Origin: Styela clava
Lineage: Eukaryota > Chordata > Ascidiacea > Stolidobranchia > Styelidae
DNA length: 64,000 nt
Reading direction: 5' to 3'
NCBI RefSeq assembly: GCF_964204865.1
Contig: NC_135260.1
Span: 8,122,001-8,186,000 of the forward strand
The position numbers and the translations under genes were made by a program. Shown in pieces: positions 48,046 to 59,309 of this stretch. Position 1 is the stretch's first letter. Every line of letters begins with the position of its first letter. Below the pieces are notes generated by a model. It saw nothing but the letters and a program-made list of their open reading frames with translations. It searched no databases and was not told the origin of the DNA.

Positions 48046-49031
48046 GTAAGCGTATAATAACAAAGTATATACACCCATTCGATGTGGATCCATTACGCTT
48101 TTATAAATGGGCATTCAATGTTGGGGAGGCACTTAGGATTGTTTCGACTCGAGTTGGACTAGGGGCGCCATTTATCAAACATTCAATATAACTGGACGGA
48201 TGAATAAAATGGATCAGACTGGTTTTCAACTTATATGGCAGTGACATTTGAATCCGTCATTGAATCGACTTCGGACTCGACGCAAGAGCCGGATGACCCG
48301 TGCCTAGGGATGTAAATTTGGAATCGAAGCGAATCGAATCAACATCAATTCGAAGCAATTTTAGATAAAATGGCTTGGTTCTACTTGAAAACAAGAGAGC
48401 TATGCTCAAATATATGGACACGTTTATCGACATTTAAAGACACCAGTTATAACAGTGAATGCAAGCCCCGCTTTTACCAGACAGTTTCGAGTTAGTTCAG
48501 TGTCACCGCTCTGTGTTACGGTACCGGAACTGCTCTATCTTTAGAAGTTTCTGTCTTGTGACAGCGTGAATTGAAATTGCAAGATGGTCTGACTCACAAC
48601 TGTAGTAGCACCAACGATCCGAGTCACTACTGTAATATAAAACCAAGTACCACTATTCGCCATTCACCATTCCTCAAATCTTAGCAAAGCAAGGATTTCT
48701 TTCGAATCTCTTGAAGTCCACAGAAATTTTTGAAATAAGTAAAAGTAATAGTCTTCTGGCTGAACCACTGAAATTTCAAAGCAATTGGTCCAGTATTCGA
48801 AGAGAAAAGCGATTTTATCATGACGAAGAAGAAGAATATAAACAAGAACAACAATATAATATTGAAACGATCGTTATGTACACTGACGTGTCCAACAATA
48901 ACAATTTAAAATTGAACGAAAACACACTAACACATGTTATTTATGCCCTGGAATTGGCGTTAATTGGCTCTGTTACTTGGCGTCAGAATGTGTTTCCTGG
49001 TTTCTGGATTTATCTGAATTGTTGTAGGGTT

Positions 49032-49061
49032 GGGGGGGGGGGGGGGGGGCGGGGGGGGGGG
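49032..49061 (+). repeat. Poly-G tract (18 G, C, 11 G)
   Basis: Runs of 18 and 11 G separated by one C. It is complementary in composition to the poly-C tract 4.3 kb upstream and is quadruplex-prone on this strand. Confidence 0.9.
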
Positions 49062-49289
49062 CAGTTACACAGCAGCTGGATTTTGCTACCCTCAATTGTT
49101 AATTTAAAATGAGATTGTGTTTGAATTTTAAGAACTAGTAACGACTCTATACCAGCCTTATGTACGTATCACAGCAATTATATCTGTTTGTTATTATTAC
49201 ACTCTTGTTGTATATTTTTTTATTTAATAAAGGTAATCAACATAAGAAGAATATTTTTTGGGGGCGTGACATTTGGGTTTCATCTAGGA

Positions 49290-49596
49290 CAGTGTTTTCC
49301 AACCCGAGTCCGCGGTCTTAAATGAGTCGCAATCAACTGCAACCAGAAGGTGACATTTGATGTGCATTGACGAATATAGACCCTGATTCCGACAAACTAG
49401 TGGTGCAAGTTAAAGGACAAGGTTCCCATTCAAATTTGGAAAGGTGGTTAATAAACGGACTTCGTTAAAATTCTGTTGTTTTTGGTTTTATTGCTTCTTC
49501 ACACAAAGTTCAGTTACACAATAACGCGACTTGAGTCCGCAAAGACTTCCGTCGTGGAGAAAATAGTCCGCGACCAAAAAAGGTTTGGAAACGCTG
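49290..49596. mobile_element. 307-bp hAT element
   Basis: The ends CAGTGTTTTCCAACC and GGTTTGGAAACGCTG form an inverted repeat with one or two mismatches. Flanking 8-bp sequences ATCTAGGA (49282-49289) and ATCTAGGC (49597-49604) are a target duplication with one change. It carries no coding sequence. Confidence 0.8.
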
Positions 49597-49604
49597 ATCT
49601 AGGC

Positions 49605-50558
49605 CAACGATGGGCGGACCGCGGCTCGCGGGCCTCATGCGGCTCGCGAGAGTTTTTATGCGGCTCTTCTCGCTATCATCCAAATTTAAATAAGAGAAAC
49701 TATAGTGTAACAGTTTTATAATTTATTAAGCGATTGAAGAAGTTTTCGTCAATGATTAATACAAATTGTGTTTTAGTATGAAAATCGTTGTAGCGTGGAA
49801 TTTTAAATTTAAATCAGTCGAGCAACAAACCTTACTTCACAATGGTGGAATGTTTGTTGTTGCGTTGGTATTATTGCAGCTTGATTGTAGTTAGTCCCAG
49901 TTACAGTGCGTTATGTCCCGCACTGCATTGACTACGTATTGTCCAGACTTTCAAAAACTTACAGATAGGATGGAAACACACAGGTCAACTACTTATAATA
50001 TGTCCTGCCAATATACTTTAAATATTATTTATTGTAATCAGACGTGTTTGTAAAATTCTTTTCTGTTCACGGTTTTCCAATATTAATAATTTCAAGAATT
50101 ATGCGGCTCTCACATATTTTTGACTTGCTGCATCCGTCCCGCGGAGTATATATTATAATCCGGCCCGTGAAGCTTCACTGAATTATAGTAACAAAACAGT
50201 CGACAATTATATTTTTCAAACTAAATTATATTATAACCTAACAAGTATATATATAATTCACAATTACTCGTTTAATGAGACTCTAATTTAATTATAATTA
50301 GACAAATGGCAACAAAACGCAGAAAAGTGGATGCTAAGTGCAAAGGGTTTAATGGCGCTGAAAATATTCAAGTGGAATTTTTTGAAATGCAAGGAGTTAA
50401 TAAATCTATATTCTATTCGAGAGATGTATGGCTGCTTGATTTTTATTATAAAAAGTATCATCCGTTCGGTTTTCAACTTTCTAAAAATATGTGCCGCCCG
50501 CCAATGACTTGCAACCCTTAGATTTAACCCGCGAGCGACAAAAGGTTGCCGACCCCTG
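49605..50558. mobile_element. 954-bp hAT element with transposase remnant
   Basis: It begins CAACGATGGGCGGACCGCGG and ends GGTTGCCGACCCCTG, typical hAT-like termini though the left one has drifted. It is flanked by ATCTAGGC and ATTTAGGA, so it shares its left target sequence with the preceding element: two insertions at the same site. At 50306-50521 a 71-codon frame starts MATKRRKVDAKCKGF, resembling the N-terminus of BED-type hAT transposase relatives of GTF2IRD2, then decays. Confidence 0.7.
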
Positions 50559-52225
50559 ATTTAGGACTCTGCTCAAGCTTAAAATGTTCATGCTCATTAA
50601 AAAAACACATGCGCAATGTAATATGTTATTAGAGCGAACACTGCCTACAACCTTACACCCTCTAACACTGAAAGCTACAGAATAATCAGTACATTGTAAA
50701 TGTGTTAGTTAGTTGACTAACTGGTAGCTTAAGTTGCAGCTGCCTGGAAATCATGTATATATGTTACGCAATATCCCAAGAATATTTGCACCTGATTTGA
50801 AACGTACTTGTCTGTATCTTAAGCCCACTTGCTCTATCACTGCGAACGTCGAAAAGGGCGACATATTGGAAATGTGACCAGGAGATTGAACTTGTGCTGT
50901 GTGGTGATTATTAATATCAGATAAATTTAAATATTCAAATCGAGTTCGAATTCCAGTTCTTTCGCTCTTTTTCGCTACGATCCATTTATCTTTTTTGTGT
51001 TGATTTACATCTGTAGAAGTTATGATGAGCATATGATTATATTGTGATATGATTATATACCAATGGAATGATTGATGGGGCCAGTACGTATTATAGACAC
51101 CAATGTGCATATATATTCAAAATCGTATGTATGTAACAATAATTTTGTGAAATTAGAAAATGCTCAAATACGGTATATAACCACGAAAGTCGCATAGGTA
51201 CGTGCGAGTAAGGCTTATAAGCAACGATTTGATTAAAAAGATCAGCGGACAATCGTGGCGGTGGAGTGAAAGCATGGCAGAATGAGTGTACCCGCTTCAA
51301 TTAGGATTAACAAGAAATTTAGGTGAAATATTAGGTCTCATGAATGGGAAATGGGAAAAAGTAATGGGCTCTTAGCAACTTCTTCCATCTTTGAGCCTTG
51401 AAAATTAAAACCGATTCACTAGAGGGAGGCAATTTTTTCCAAACAAAAACAATAACCCCAACAGCAAGATCAAACAACAGTTCAGCAAAAGTCCACTTCG
51501 TGTCCAATCACGAGAGTCGCATTATGAAAGTACCAGCAATAGGCACATGTCAACCACAAGGTGGCGTGGTGAGACCATTGTCAACGTTGCCGAAACCTCA
51601 GCTCATAACACCCTCCATTGATCGAAAGTTTGTTGCGGTCTTCTTTAACGATTAAACATCGCCATGAAACATATACACACATTAGATATTTGTTTATTTC
51701 GTGAGAGTTTGTTCAAAGAATGTTTCTTAAGTGATCACTGTTACGCCGGAACCTTCCCAATAGATTTCTTCAGGCCAAATTATACAAAGCTAAAACCACT
51801 ATAAAAAAGCTTTAGTAATTTTCGATCGACCATGAAATAAGCGACAGGCAGCTTCTGAACTTATAAGCTGTAAATATATATTTGAAATTTCAATAATGAG
51901 GATATAGCGAATACGGCTAATTTCGATGGGATGGCGAAGGCAACACCTGAACTGATAAAAGCATATAATTTTGATGTTTTATGAAACAAACCATTACGCC
52001 CATGACTGCATAGGCAAATTTTATATGAATCCATCTTAAATACCGTATTATCCATGTTTTCAGTCTTCACAAGTTTAACATTTTACTGATTTGAAGCTTT
52101 TTCTTGTTTCTACATTAAACTCTACTAAACGTACTATACTCAAATTCCTATTGAAGCCTAGCAAACTGTTTAAATAATATTCTATACTTACTTGGAATAC
52201 TTTATTCTGAAAACTTCAAAATCTT

Positions 52226-52711
52226 GAATTACGATTCCTTATCGTAGTTTGAGTATGAAATCAATATTCAATTACTTTAACATAAAATTCAAAACAGATC
52301 GTCAGCTAAGTTAGACTCGGAACACAGATAAATCAATCAAATATGAATTGTTAAATGTTTTTCATGTTTAACTATGAAGTTATGCATATGTTTTCAGTAT
52401 TGATATTGTACTGTTGAGTTTCTTCCCAGTTTACTTGGACAATGTACTGATGTCTGAATGAAGACTATGAATTACGATTCCTTATCGTAGTGTGAGTATG
52501 AAATCAATATTCAATTACTTTAACATAAAATTCAAAACAGATCGTCAGCTAAGTTAGACTCGGAACACAGATAAATCAATCAAATATGAATTGTTAAATG
52601 TTTTTCATGTTTAACTATGAAGTTATGCATATGTTTTCAGTATTGATATTGTACTGTTGAGTTTCTTCCCAGTTTACTTGGACAATGTACTGATGTCTGA
52701 ATGTAGACTAC
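52226..52711 (+). repeat. 243-bp tandem duplication, nearly identical units
   Basis: Units at 52226-52468 and 52469-52711 begin GAATTACGATTCCTTATCGT and differ at only a few positions (for example TTTGAG versus TGTGAG early in the unit). It is very recent, or an assembly artefact. Confidence 0.9.
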
Positions 52712-55206
52712 ACAGATGAATATAAGCGAACGGGCATCCGACAGTACGAAAGGTCAAAAAGAAATAATACATGAAACAACTGATGCAACTAAAAAAGTTT
52801 CAACTAGCTGCCTGTCTATTTGGTGAGCAAATGATCACCATTCGTGAACTTATCCACGTTTATGTTCATATTATGAAACACGTTTAGATGCCTTTAAAAG
52901 CAAACAATTTAAACATGTGTGCGGTTTAGGCGTCACACCAGGTGATACGACGCGTCATTCTCTCCGTATTGTCAGTTTGCTATTGAGACATTGTTTGCAT
53001 CGTAACATGGCGACGGATTTCGTTAGCTTCATATTCGCCCATACATATATGTGGATGATGTAGTAATATACCGTATATAGAATACGACATCATTTTATAT
53101 CTTTCGAACATCGCAACAAGTCATACCTTACAATGTCATACACGCCTTACTTCCACGGTAATCCGGGTATACAAATTGTAACAAAATGGTATGTCTGTAT
53201 GTGCCACTCACTGGAGAAGCAAATTAGACAATTAACATGTGAAGTGTTTTTTCGCAATGTAACATTTGTTAGTTTTAACTTTTTGATTTTTGAATTTATA
53301 TATATACCTAGTCGTTTTCAGTGTTTACTTAACGGAGGTGTCTTTTTATATTTGCGAATTGAACTTCAAGTAGTGAATATATCATGCGTCGGATTGAAAA
53401 TTGCGTTACAATCAACTTCTTAAATGATTTGTATGACAATAAAACATAGATGTGTAAATTTAAAAAAAAATAACGGATATATGCACAACCTACCATCAAA
53501 CTTCTCAAAATTCTTGATATTAGTCTTAACTGAGATAAATATTTATAATCAAATTCAAATTGAAAACTAAATTCAGAAAAGAACATGAAAATGTTGAAAA
53601 TATATTTTTTCAATCAGCATAACTTCCTTTTATTTTTATCAACCAGTTTGAACAGGGCAATGAAACATTTTGCCAATTCATCCTGAATATCAAGAATTAT
53701 AATACGTTTTAAATTCTGTGTAAACAGTGGGCAATATATGGGTCGTTATATAATCGTGTATAGCACCACATCATCGCAATAATCCCATATAGCAACGCCG
53801 AGTTGATAAGTGCGCCGCAATATATTGATTTTCATAATCAGCTATATTGGTACTTCAATTTTTTTTTTCACATTTATTGGGTTTTTACCCATACACTTAG
53901 TGATATTCTTTTGGATTAAACGCCACAGGAAATAAATTTGCGATGACGTAATCATTTTATTTTTGAATGAATTGTACATTATAAAGATGATTTTACCTGA
54001 GATGTAAGTTAACGGTTAAAATAAATCTTGACCGTTAACCATCTAAAATCGGTTAACCGGTTAACCATTCCCAGCTCTATTAAGCATGTATTGGCTGATA
54101 TGCGTTCGAGGAGCCGCCACAAGGTGGCAAATTTAAGAGTAACAGCCTTATAGAGAAAAATTTCCATCTTTTGACTACTTGAAATTCCGAAGCAATTCGT
54201 CCAGTAATCAACGTTTTCATAACGATAACATTTTATGTTAAAGAACAAGTACAACAGCAACATAATAACACAAAACGATCCATAGGTCCACTAGGTGTTC
54301 AACAAGAACATCTTAATAACAAAACGTTCTATGGTTGTACTCCGCGTCCAATAACCGAGTACTTTAAACTGCCTGTCTGGTCACCTCATAAGATTAAGGT
54401 TTCAAGTTTTAATATTACCAGAGATAACTATTGCAAACTATTTATTTCAATGGCTCAATCCGATGTTGCTTTTGTTACTTGGGAACATACAGTATATATA
54501 TATATATATATATTTATTATATGCATATATTTATTTGTTGATTAGTTATCAAGTTGTCAAAATGTGTATAAAAAGTAGTTTAGTACAATAGTACTCACTA
54601 CAGGGGCTTTGTGTAGTCGTCCTCCCATCGAGTTATTGGCAGACTTGCACTGATTATTTATCAATATATCATAGGTTTGAATTTTAGAAAATTCGAAACG
54701 AATGGACAGTTTTGTAACACCGGCAGTGAATCTATGGGCAGTCTAAAGCTCCACTCGGAAAAAGAATCCTGGAATACTGTTCAACTGTGCGTTTGGCGTT
54801 TAGTCACAAGCGGTGAAGTCGAGTCCAGTTAGAGATCAGTCCAGATTTCCTGTAAATTACAAATCGTACAAAACAACTCTGACTCTTGTATATCGTTGTT
54901 CAAATAGGCGACTTTTCAACGTACATAGTTGATTTTCTTAGAAACGTAAAAACTCAAGATTTTTTGTAATAGAATTCTAACGAAGACGCGAAATGTGCTA
55001 CACTAGTGAAAGTAATAAGTCAAACAAACATTTTCTGTGAAGAATAAAGAACGTAACGTAACGCTCTCTCTTGTATCACTTTCTCCTGAACAATTGGCTG
55101 TAAATCTTATATAAACCAGTTAAGTACAGTCGTGTCTAGTATGTTCTTTTTTCCCGAACGAGAGAATATAAACGCGACGCATAGCTCAGAACGTTTCATA
55201 CGCGTC
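52712..55206. other. Non-coding stretch before the IAP gene
   Basis: No gene is seen. It is part of duplication block 2. A TA microsatellite lies at about 54491-54512. The frames of 60-96 codons here are not preserved in block 1. Confidence 0.5.
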
Positions 55207-55327
55207 AAATGATTCAGATCCTTCTCTCGTACTGAAATAACGATCTGTCTGTTGAAGAACTGCTTTTGAGATTATTACGATAAACAGATTGAAGTAAAGC
55301 AGCGAATAGACAGAAACTAAAGTATAT
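55207..55327 (+). promoter_or_regulatory. Conserved segment upstream of IAP exon 1 (likely 5' UTR or core promoter)
   Basis: About 120-130 bp preceding the ATG are recognisably shared by all three exon 1 copies (46228-46357, 47825-47954 and here). Common words include AATAAC, TTGA/TTAAGAACTACT-CTT and AGCGAATAGACAGAAA.CAAAGTA just before the ATG. Whether it is promoter or leader cannot be told from sequence; no clear TATA box is assigned. Confidence 0.35.
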
Positions 55328-58300
55328 ATGGTTGTATATAGTATTAGCAATACCGACGTAGACGGTCGGACCTACGCTGGACACAGAGACCCCCCAGGAC
55401 AATCGAGTTTCTATATAACTCCGGGTAAGTGCATAACGAAGTATATATTAATATATGTGCAATATATATGAGATTTAATGTTCATGTCATCACTGGTTGT
55501 ACAGGTGACCAATGGAAGGAAAATTATAGAGTATCAACGTTTTCAAGATTTCCGGAACACTATCCTGTCAGTCCAACGCGACTGGCAGCTTCAGGATTTT
55601 ACTACACTGGATTTGTTGACAGAGTTAAATGCTTTAGGTTTGTAAGCTTTGCATTTCATTTGTATAATGATCGTTGTTGTACTGTACCGCTCGCCGTATT
55701 GCACGTTTCCTGATTACACCTAATTACAACAATCCCGTCGGTATTGGTCGTTGCCTGATATAGACATAATTGCGATACAAAATCATTATTTCACCAATTA
55801 CCAGAATTTTCTCGTAGTGTGTGATTATCAATGTTTAAAATATTTTGGTTTGTTCAGCTATTACGTAATTATGTGCATAATATGAAGACAAATTTGCTAT
55901 TTATGCTGACTAGGAAGTATTAAAATTGAAATCTAGCAAAATATAATTTGTTTACGTTTTAATTTGCACGTGTCGAGGCACGTGATTTATGCTTCGTCAT
56001 ATGTCCCATAATACCCCTTCCTGATTTCAAGTCATGGGGTCTCAATAGTAGGTTTATGTCCAAATATTCATCTCAAGTTATTTTGTTTGATTAAACATTG
56101 CGCTTTTCAAACTTATTGAATTACGTAATTACGACACGTGACGAAATTTATTTCACTTGACTAAAAATGCAACGTCATATCATATGACCCCACAACTTTG
56201 ACTTTTGCCTAAGTATAAATTTACTTTAACTTTTACAAAACCCGGATCGTGCGTTCTATTCTTAAACATCGACAGTCGATTGAAAGGCAGCCCAAATTAA
56301 ACGGTATTAATATATTTCATTCTTTATTCCAGTTGTGGACTTTGTGTCGAAAACTGGTCAGTAGGCGATGATCCACAAGATAAAAAATGGCACAAAACAG
56401 ATTGCGACTTTGCTAATGGAAGACCAACAAACAACCAGCCTTTGTTAGGTAAGTGTTTGTTTATTCGTTTTGTTTTTTGTTGTTGGTTTACACTAGTATC
56501 CGAAGTCCGAAAAGTCCGTGTACTCTTATACATTAGCTAGCAATAACAAAGAATCAACAGTTGATCAATGTTCGAATAGTCTGGTAATTGAGTCCTAACT
56601 TAATAATATAAATTAATACGAACTAATCACGTGATATATGGAGGTCTTATAATGAAGGTTATGTTTTTAATTTCTAATTAGAGTCTATGTCTATTTAAAG
56701 GTTATAGGTTGTGCAACGCAATCCAACTTGTCATTATTGTTACTAATCTGGTTTCGTTATCATTACCCAGCATATAATACACGCATATTCTCACGTTTAC
56801 AGGTGCTTTTACAAATTTTTTGAAGCGGTCTCCACCCAGAAATAGATGCCAACCTAATTACAATGAAGCTACGGGGTCAAGCCTGTTCAACAACGCACGT
56901 AACGCACTGAATATATCACAAATAGAACAAAATGAACCCGCAGAAACTACACACACACCTACTAATGCAAATGACATATCTCATACTGCACACGCAACCA
57001 GCTTGTCACCTTTACCCTCATTGATTACCTCACAACGAACTTCATTGCCCTCTTCGCCACCTAATGCTACAAATCACGTACAAGCAAGACTACCAGTTGC
57101 TCAAGAAACTTCATCTATTCCTGCCAATGCAACACAAGAAACACGAAACGAACTTTACCCTTGTAGAGCGCCGGTTAACCCACATATGGAATCCGTTATT
57201 AACCGTTTGGAATCTTTTAAACCTCGTCCCGGTTGTCGATGGCCAAGTGACAAATTAAGAGCAACCATTGATGAACTTGTGAATGCGGGATTTTTTTATT
57301 TGGGTGAGTTTTTTTTTCGTTTGATCAATTTAGTGTAACATAGAGTTTATAATATTTGACGTTTGATATGGTGAATTTTACGTTCACGGAGAGTTAAAAA
57401 TACCGGTTACATCCACATGGAGAAAAAAAAATTCTACACCCAAAATATTCAATGATATTTATACTTCTGGTTGCCTGTCTATACATGGCTGTTTTTTATT
57501 CGTGTTCAGCTGCCCATTGTTTGATAGAATTTGATAGCGTATAAAGTCAATATGTGTTCTTCCCCCAAAAATGTTATGAAATTTTCTGGCATCGGAATCT
57601 GTTATATATTTAACTCTGTCCAGGAATAGAACAATGGATGCGATAAATATATACCAATGATTTTCATACAAAAAGTTTGCAGGAACTTGAAATGGAAATT
57701 GCTTTTTCGTTTAAGTCATGAATTTCACTTTCGGTCAATTCAGGATTTTCTTATAGAGGGAAATCCAATTTCCTTGAAATCGTATTGGTGGTTTTACCAG
57801 TGTTTTCCGCGCCGTTCCGCTTCCTGCGTATTACCTATTGAGTTTCACTATCGTCAATCAGGTATAATGCTTCCGACTTGTTGTTGTAAATACAGGATTT
57901 TTCAAGGAATTCTACAGTGAATATTCGCTTTTGTTCGAAGCACATGGTAATTTGGCCAGTCACGAACAGTTCATGTATCGATTATTTTGAAGCGCGACTA
58001 CTTTGATTTATATGTGATTTTGACAATAAATAAATTTTAAAATAAAAATGCAAGATATTTCTCATTTTAGGGGAAAGAGATCGAGTAAAATGCTGGTATT
58101 GTAACGGTGGATTACAAAATTGGGAATACGAAGATTCGCCAATTGTTGAACATGCGAAATGGTTTCCAAGGTAAATGACATTTAATATTTCCTTCTGGTT
58201 AAATAGCAAATATAATTTCAATTCAGATATTTTTTGGTGATTTCCTGAAGATCTCTAAATCAACATCACTTTTATTTTTTTTTTTGCAGCTGTGAATATG

Positions 58301-59309
58301 TTTTACGAATTAAAGGACCAACATTTGTAGAAAACATCGTTGCTGAATTTCCTGACATTGATCGCCCAGCTCCGATAATTAGAACAATGCCGAGGGCTGC
58401 TGTTGCCGGACAACCCCCTACACCACCCTTGCCTATGGATATTCCCCCATCACCCTTGCCCCAACCACAGCCTTCGATACAGTCTAGAACCCCATCTCCC
58501 CCAGCAGTAGAAAACCCACCCCCAGTTTTGAGTACATCGGAAGCGGTCGAGCAAGGATTTTTAGGACTGGAATACGTTAAACAAGCAAGAGAAATGGGGT
58601 TTGACGTTGAAGCAATTAAGACTGTCCTAAAAAGGTAATTTTTTTAGATTTTTTTTTATAAATCTCGAAAATATATTGCCTACAATATAAAACAATTATT
58701 TTTTTTTCATAATCAATAAAAAATCTCTGGTATTTTTAGTTTTTCTTGGATTTTTGTTTTTTGCTTATTTGCCCTCCAAAGTGTGTAATCGATATGTACA
58801 TTAGATAAATTAATATATAACATGGACATGTATTCAATATCTCTTTATTTTAATTTTTACTTTTCATATTTATATTGATGTATAAATTTTACGTGTTGAA
58901 ATCAAATCTTCATTCCTTCAGAAAATACGAAACGAATGGTCAATTTTACAATACCGGCGAAGAGTTTATGGAAGCGCTTTTTGGATCCACTCTTGATAAT
59001 AGGAATCAAACACAAGTTTCACAACCAAACACTCTTCCACAAACATCAACCACCGTACGACGAACTAGTAGTAGCAGCAGAAGTCATTCTCCGCCTTCTG
59101 AAGAAAACCAGGGATCCAGTAACACAGTTTCTGAACTTCGAAGACTTGAACTTGATCGAAATTGCAAAGTGTGTCGGAGTCGACCGTCCAACATTGTTTT
59201 CATTCCGTGCGGCCATCTTGCTTCTTGTGACCAATGTATTACAGACTTGAGAAAATGTCCCTTATGTGCCAGAACTATACAAGATACAATCAAAACCTTC
59301 AGAGCGTAA
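55328..59309 (+). CDS. Inhibitor of apoptosis protein: BIR-BIR-UBA-RING, seven exons
   Basis: Exons 55328-55424, 55505-55637, 56333-56448, 56803-57303, 58071-58170, 58290-58634 and 58922-59309 join in frame to 559 residues. BIR1 (about 41-103) has TFSRFP, GFYYTG and CFSC, but ends HKTDC, so the usual zinc His position (Hx6C) is not matched. BIR2 (about 250-317) is canonical: CWYC...EHAKWFPSC. A Pro-rich linker precedes a UBA domain (about 399-455, [10 protein letters not shown]). The C-terminus is a RING (512-546) of the form Cx2Cx11CxHx3Cx2Cx6Cx2C, ending TIKTFRA. This is the architecture of cIAP/XIAP-type ubiquitin ligases that bind ubiquitin chains, restrain caspases and act in NF-kB-type immune signalling. 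The exon 2 donor (TTTAG|GTTTGT) is weak; a stronger GTAAGC 4 bases on would break the frame. The polyadenylation signal is at 59646. Confidence 0.93.

Larger units (their letters stand above)
48046..51364. other. Repeat-rich intergenic stretch
   Basis: No gene is seen. It contains a dispersed repeat C copy (48388-48425), a poly-G tract (49032-49061) and two adjacent hAT elements (49290-49596, 49605-50558). The 133-codon frame at 48711-49112 consists of repeat sequence plus the poly-G run. Confidence 0.55.
51365..55922 (+). repeat. Direct segmental duplication, block 2 (partner 42170-46955)
   Basis: This is the copy that carries the working 5' end of the IAP gene. Apart from the IAP exons, the shared sequence is non-coding. 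It also contains a private 243-bp tandem duplication (52226-52711). Confidence 0.75.

Noticed and set aside
48711-49112. 133-codon frame ending in a glycine run
   Set aside because: It is dispersed repeat sequence followed by translation of the poly-G tract.
53133-53423. 96-codon forward frame
   Set aside because: The aligned segment of duplication block 1 (about 43040) does not keep the frame.
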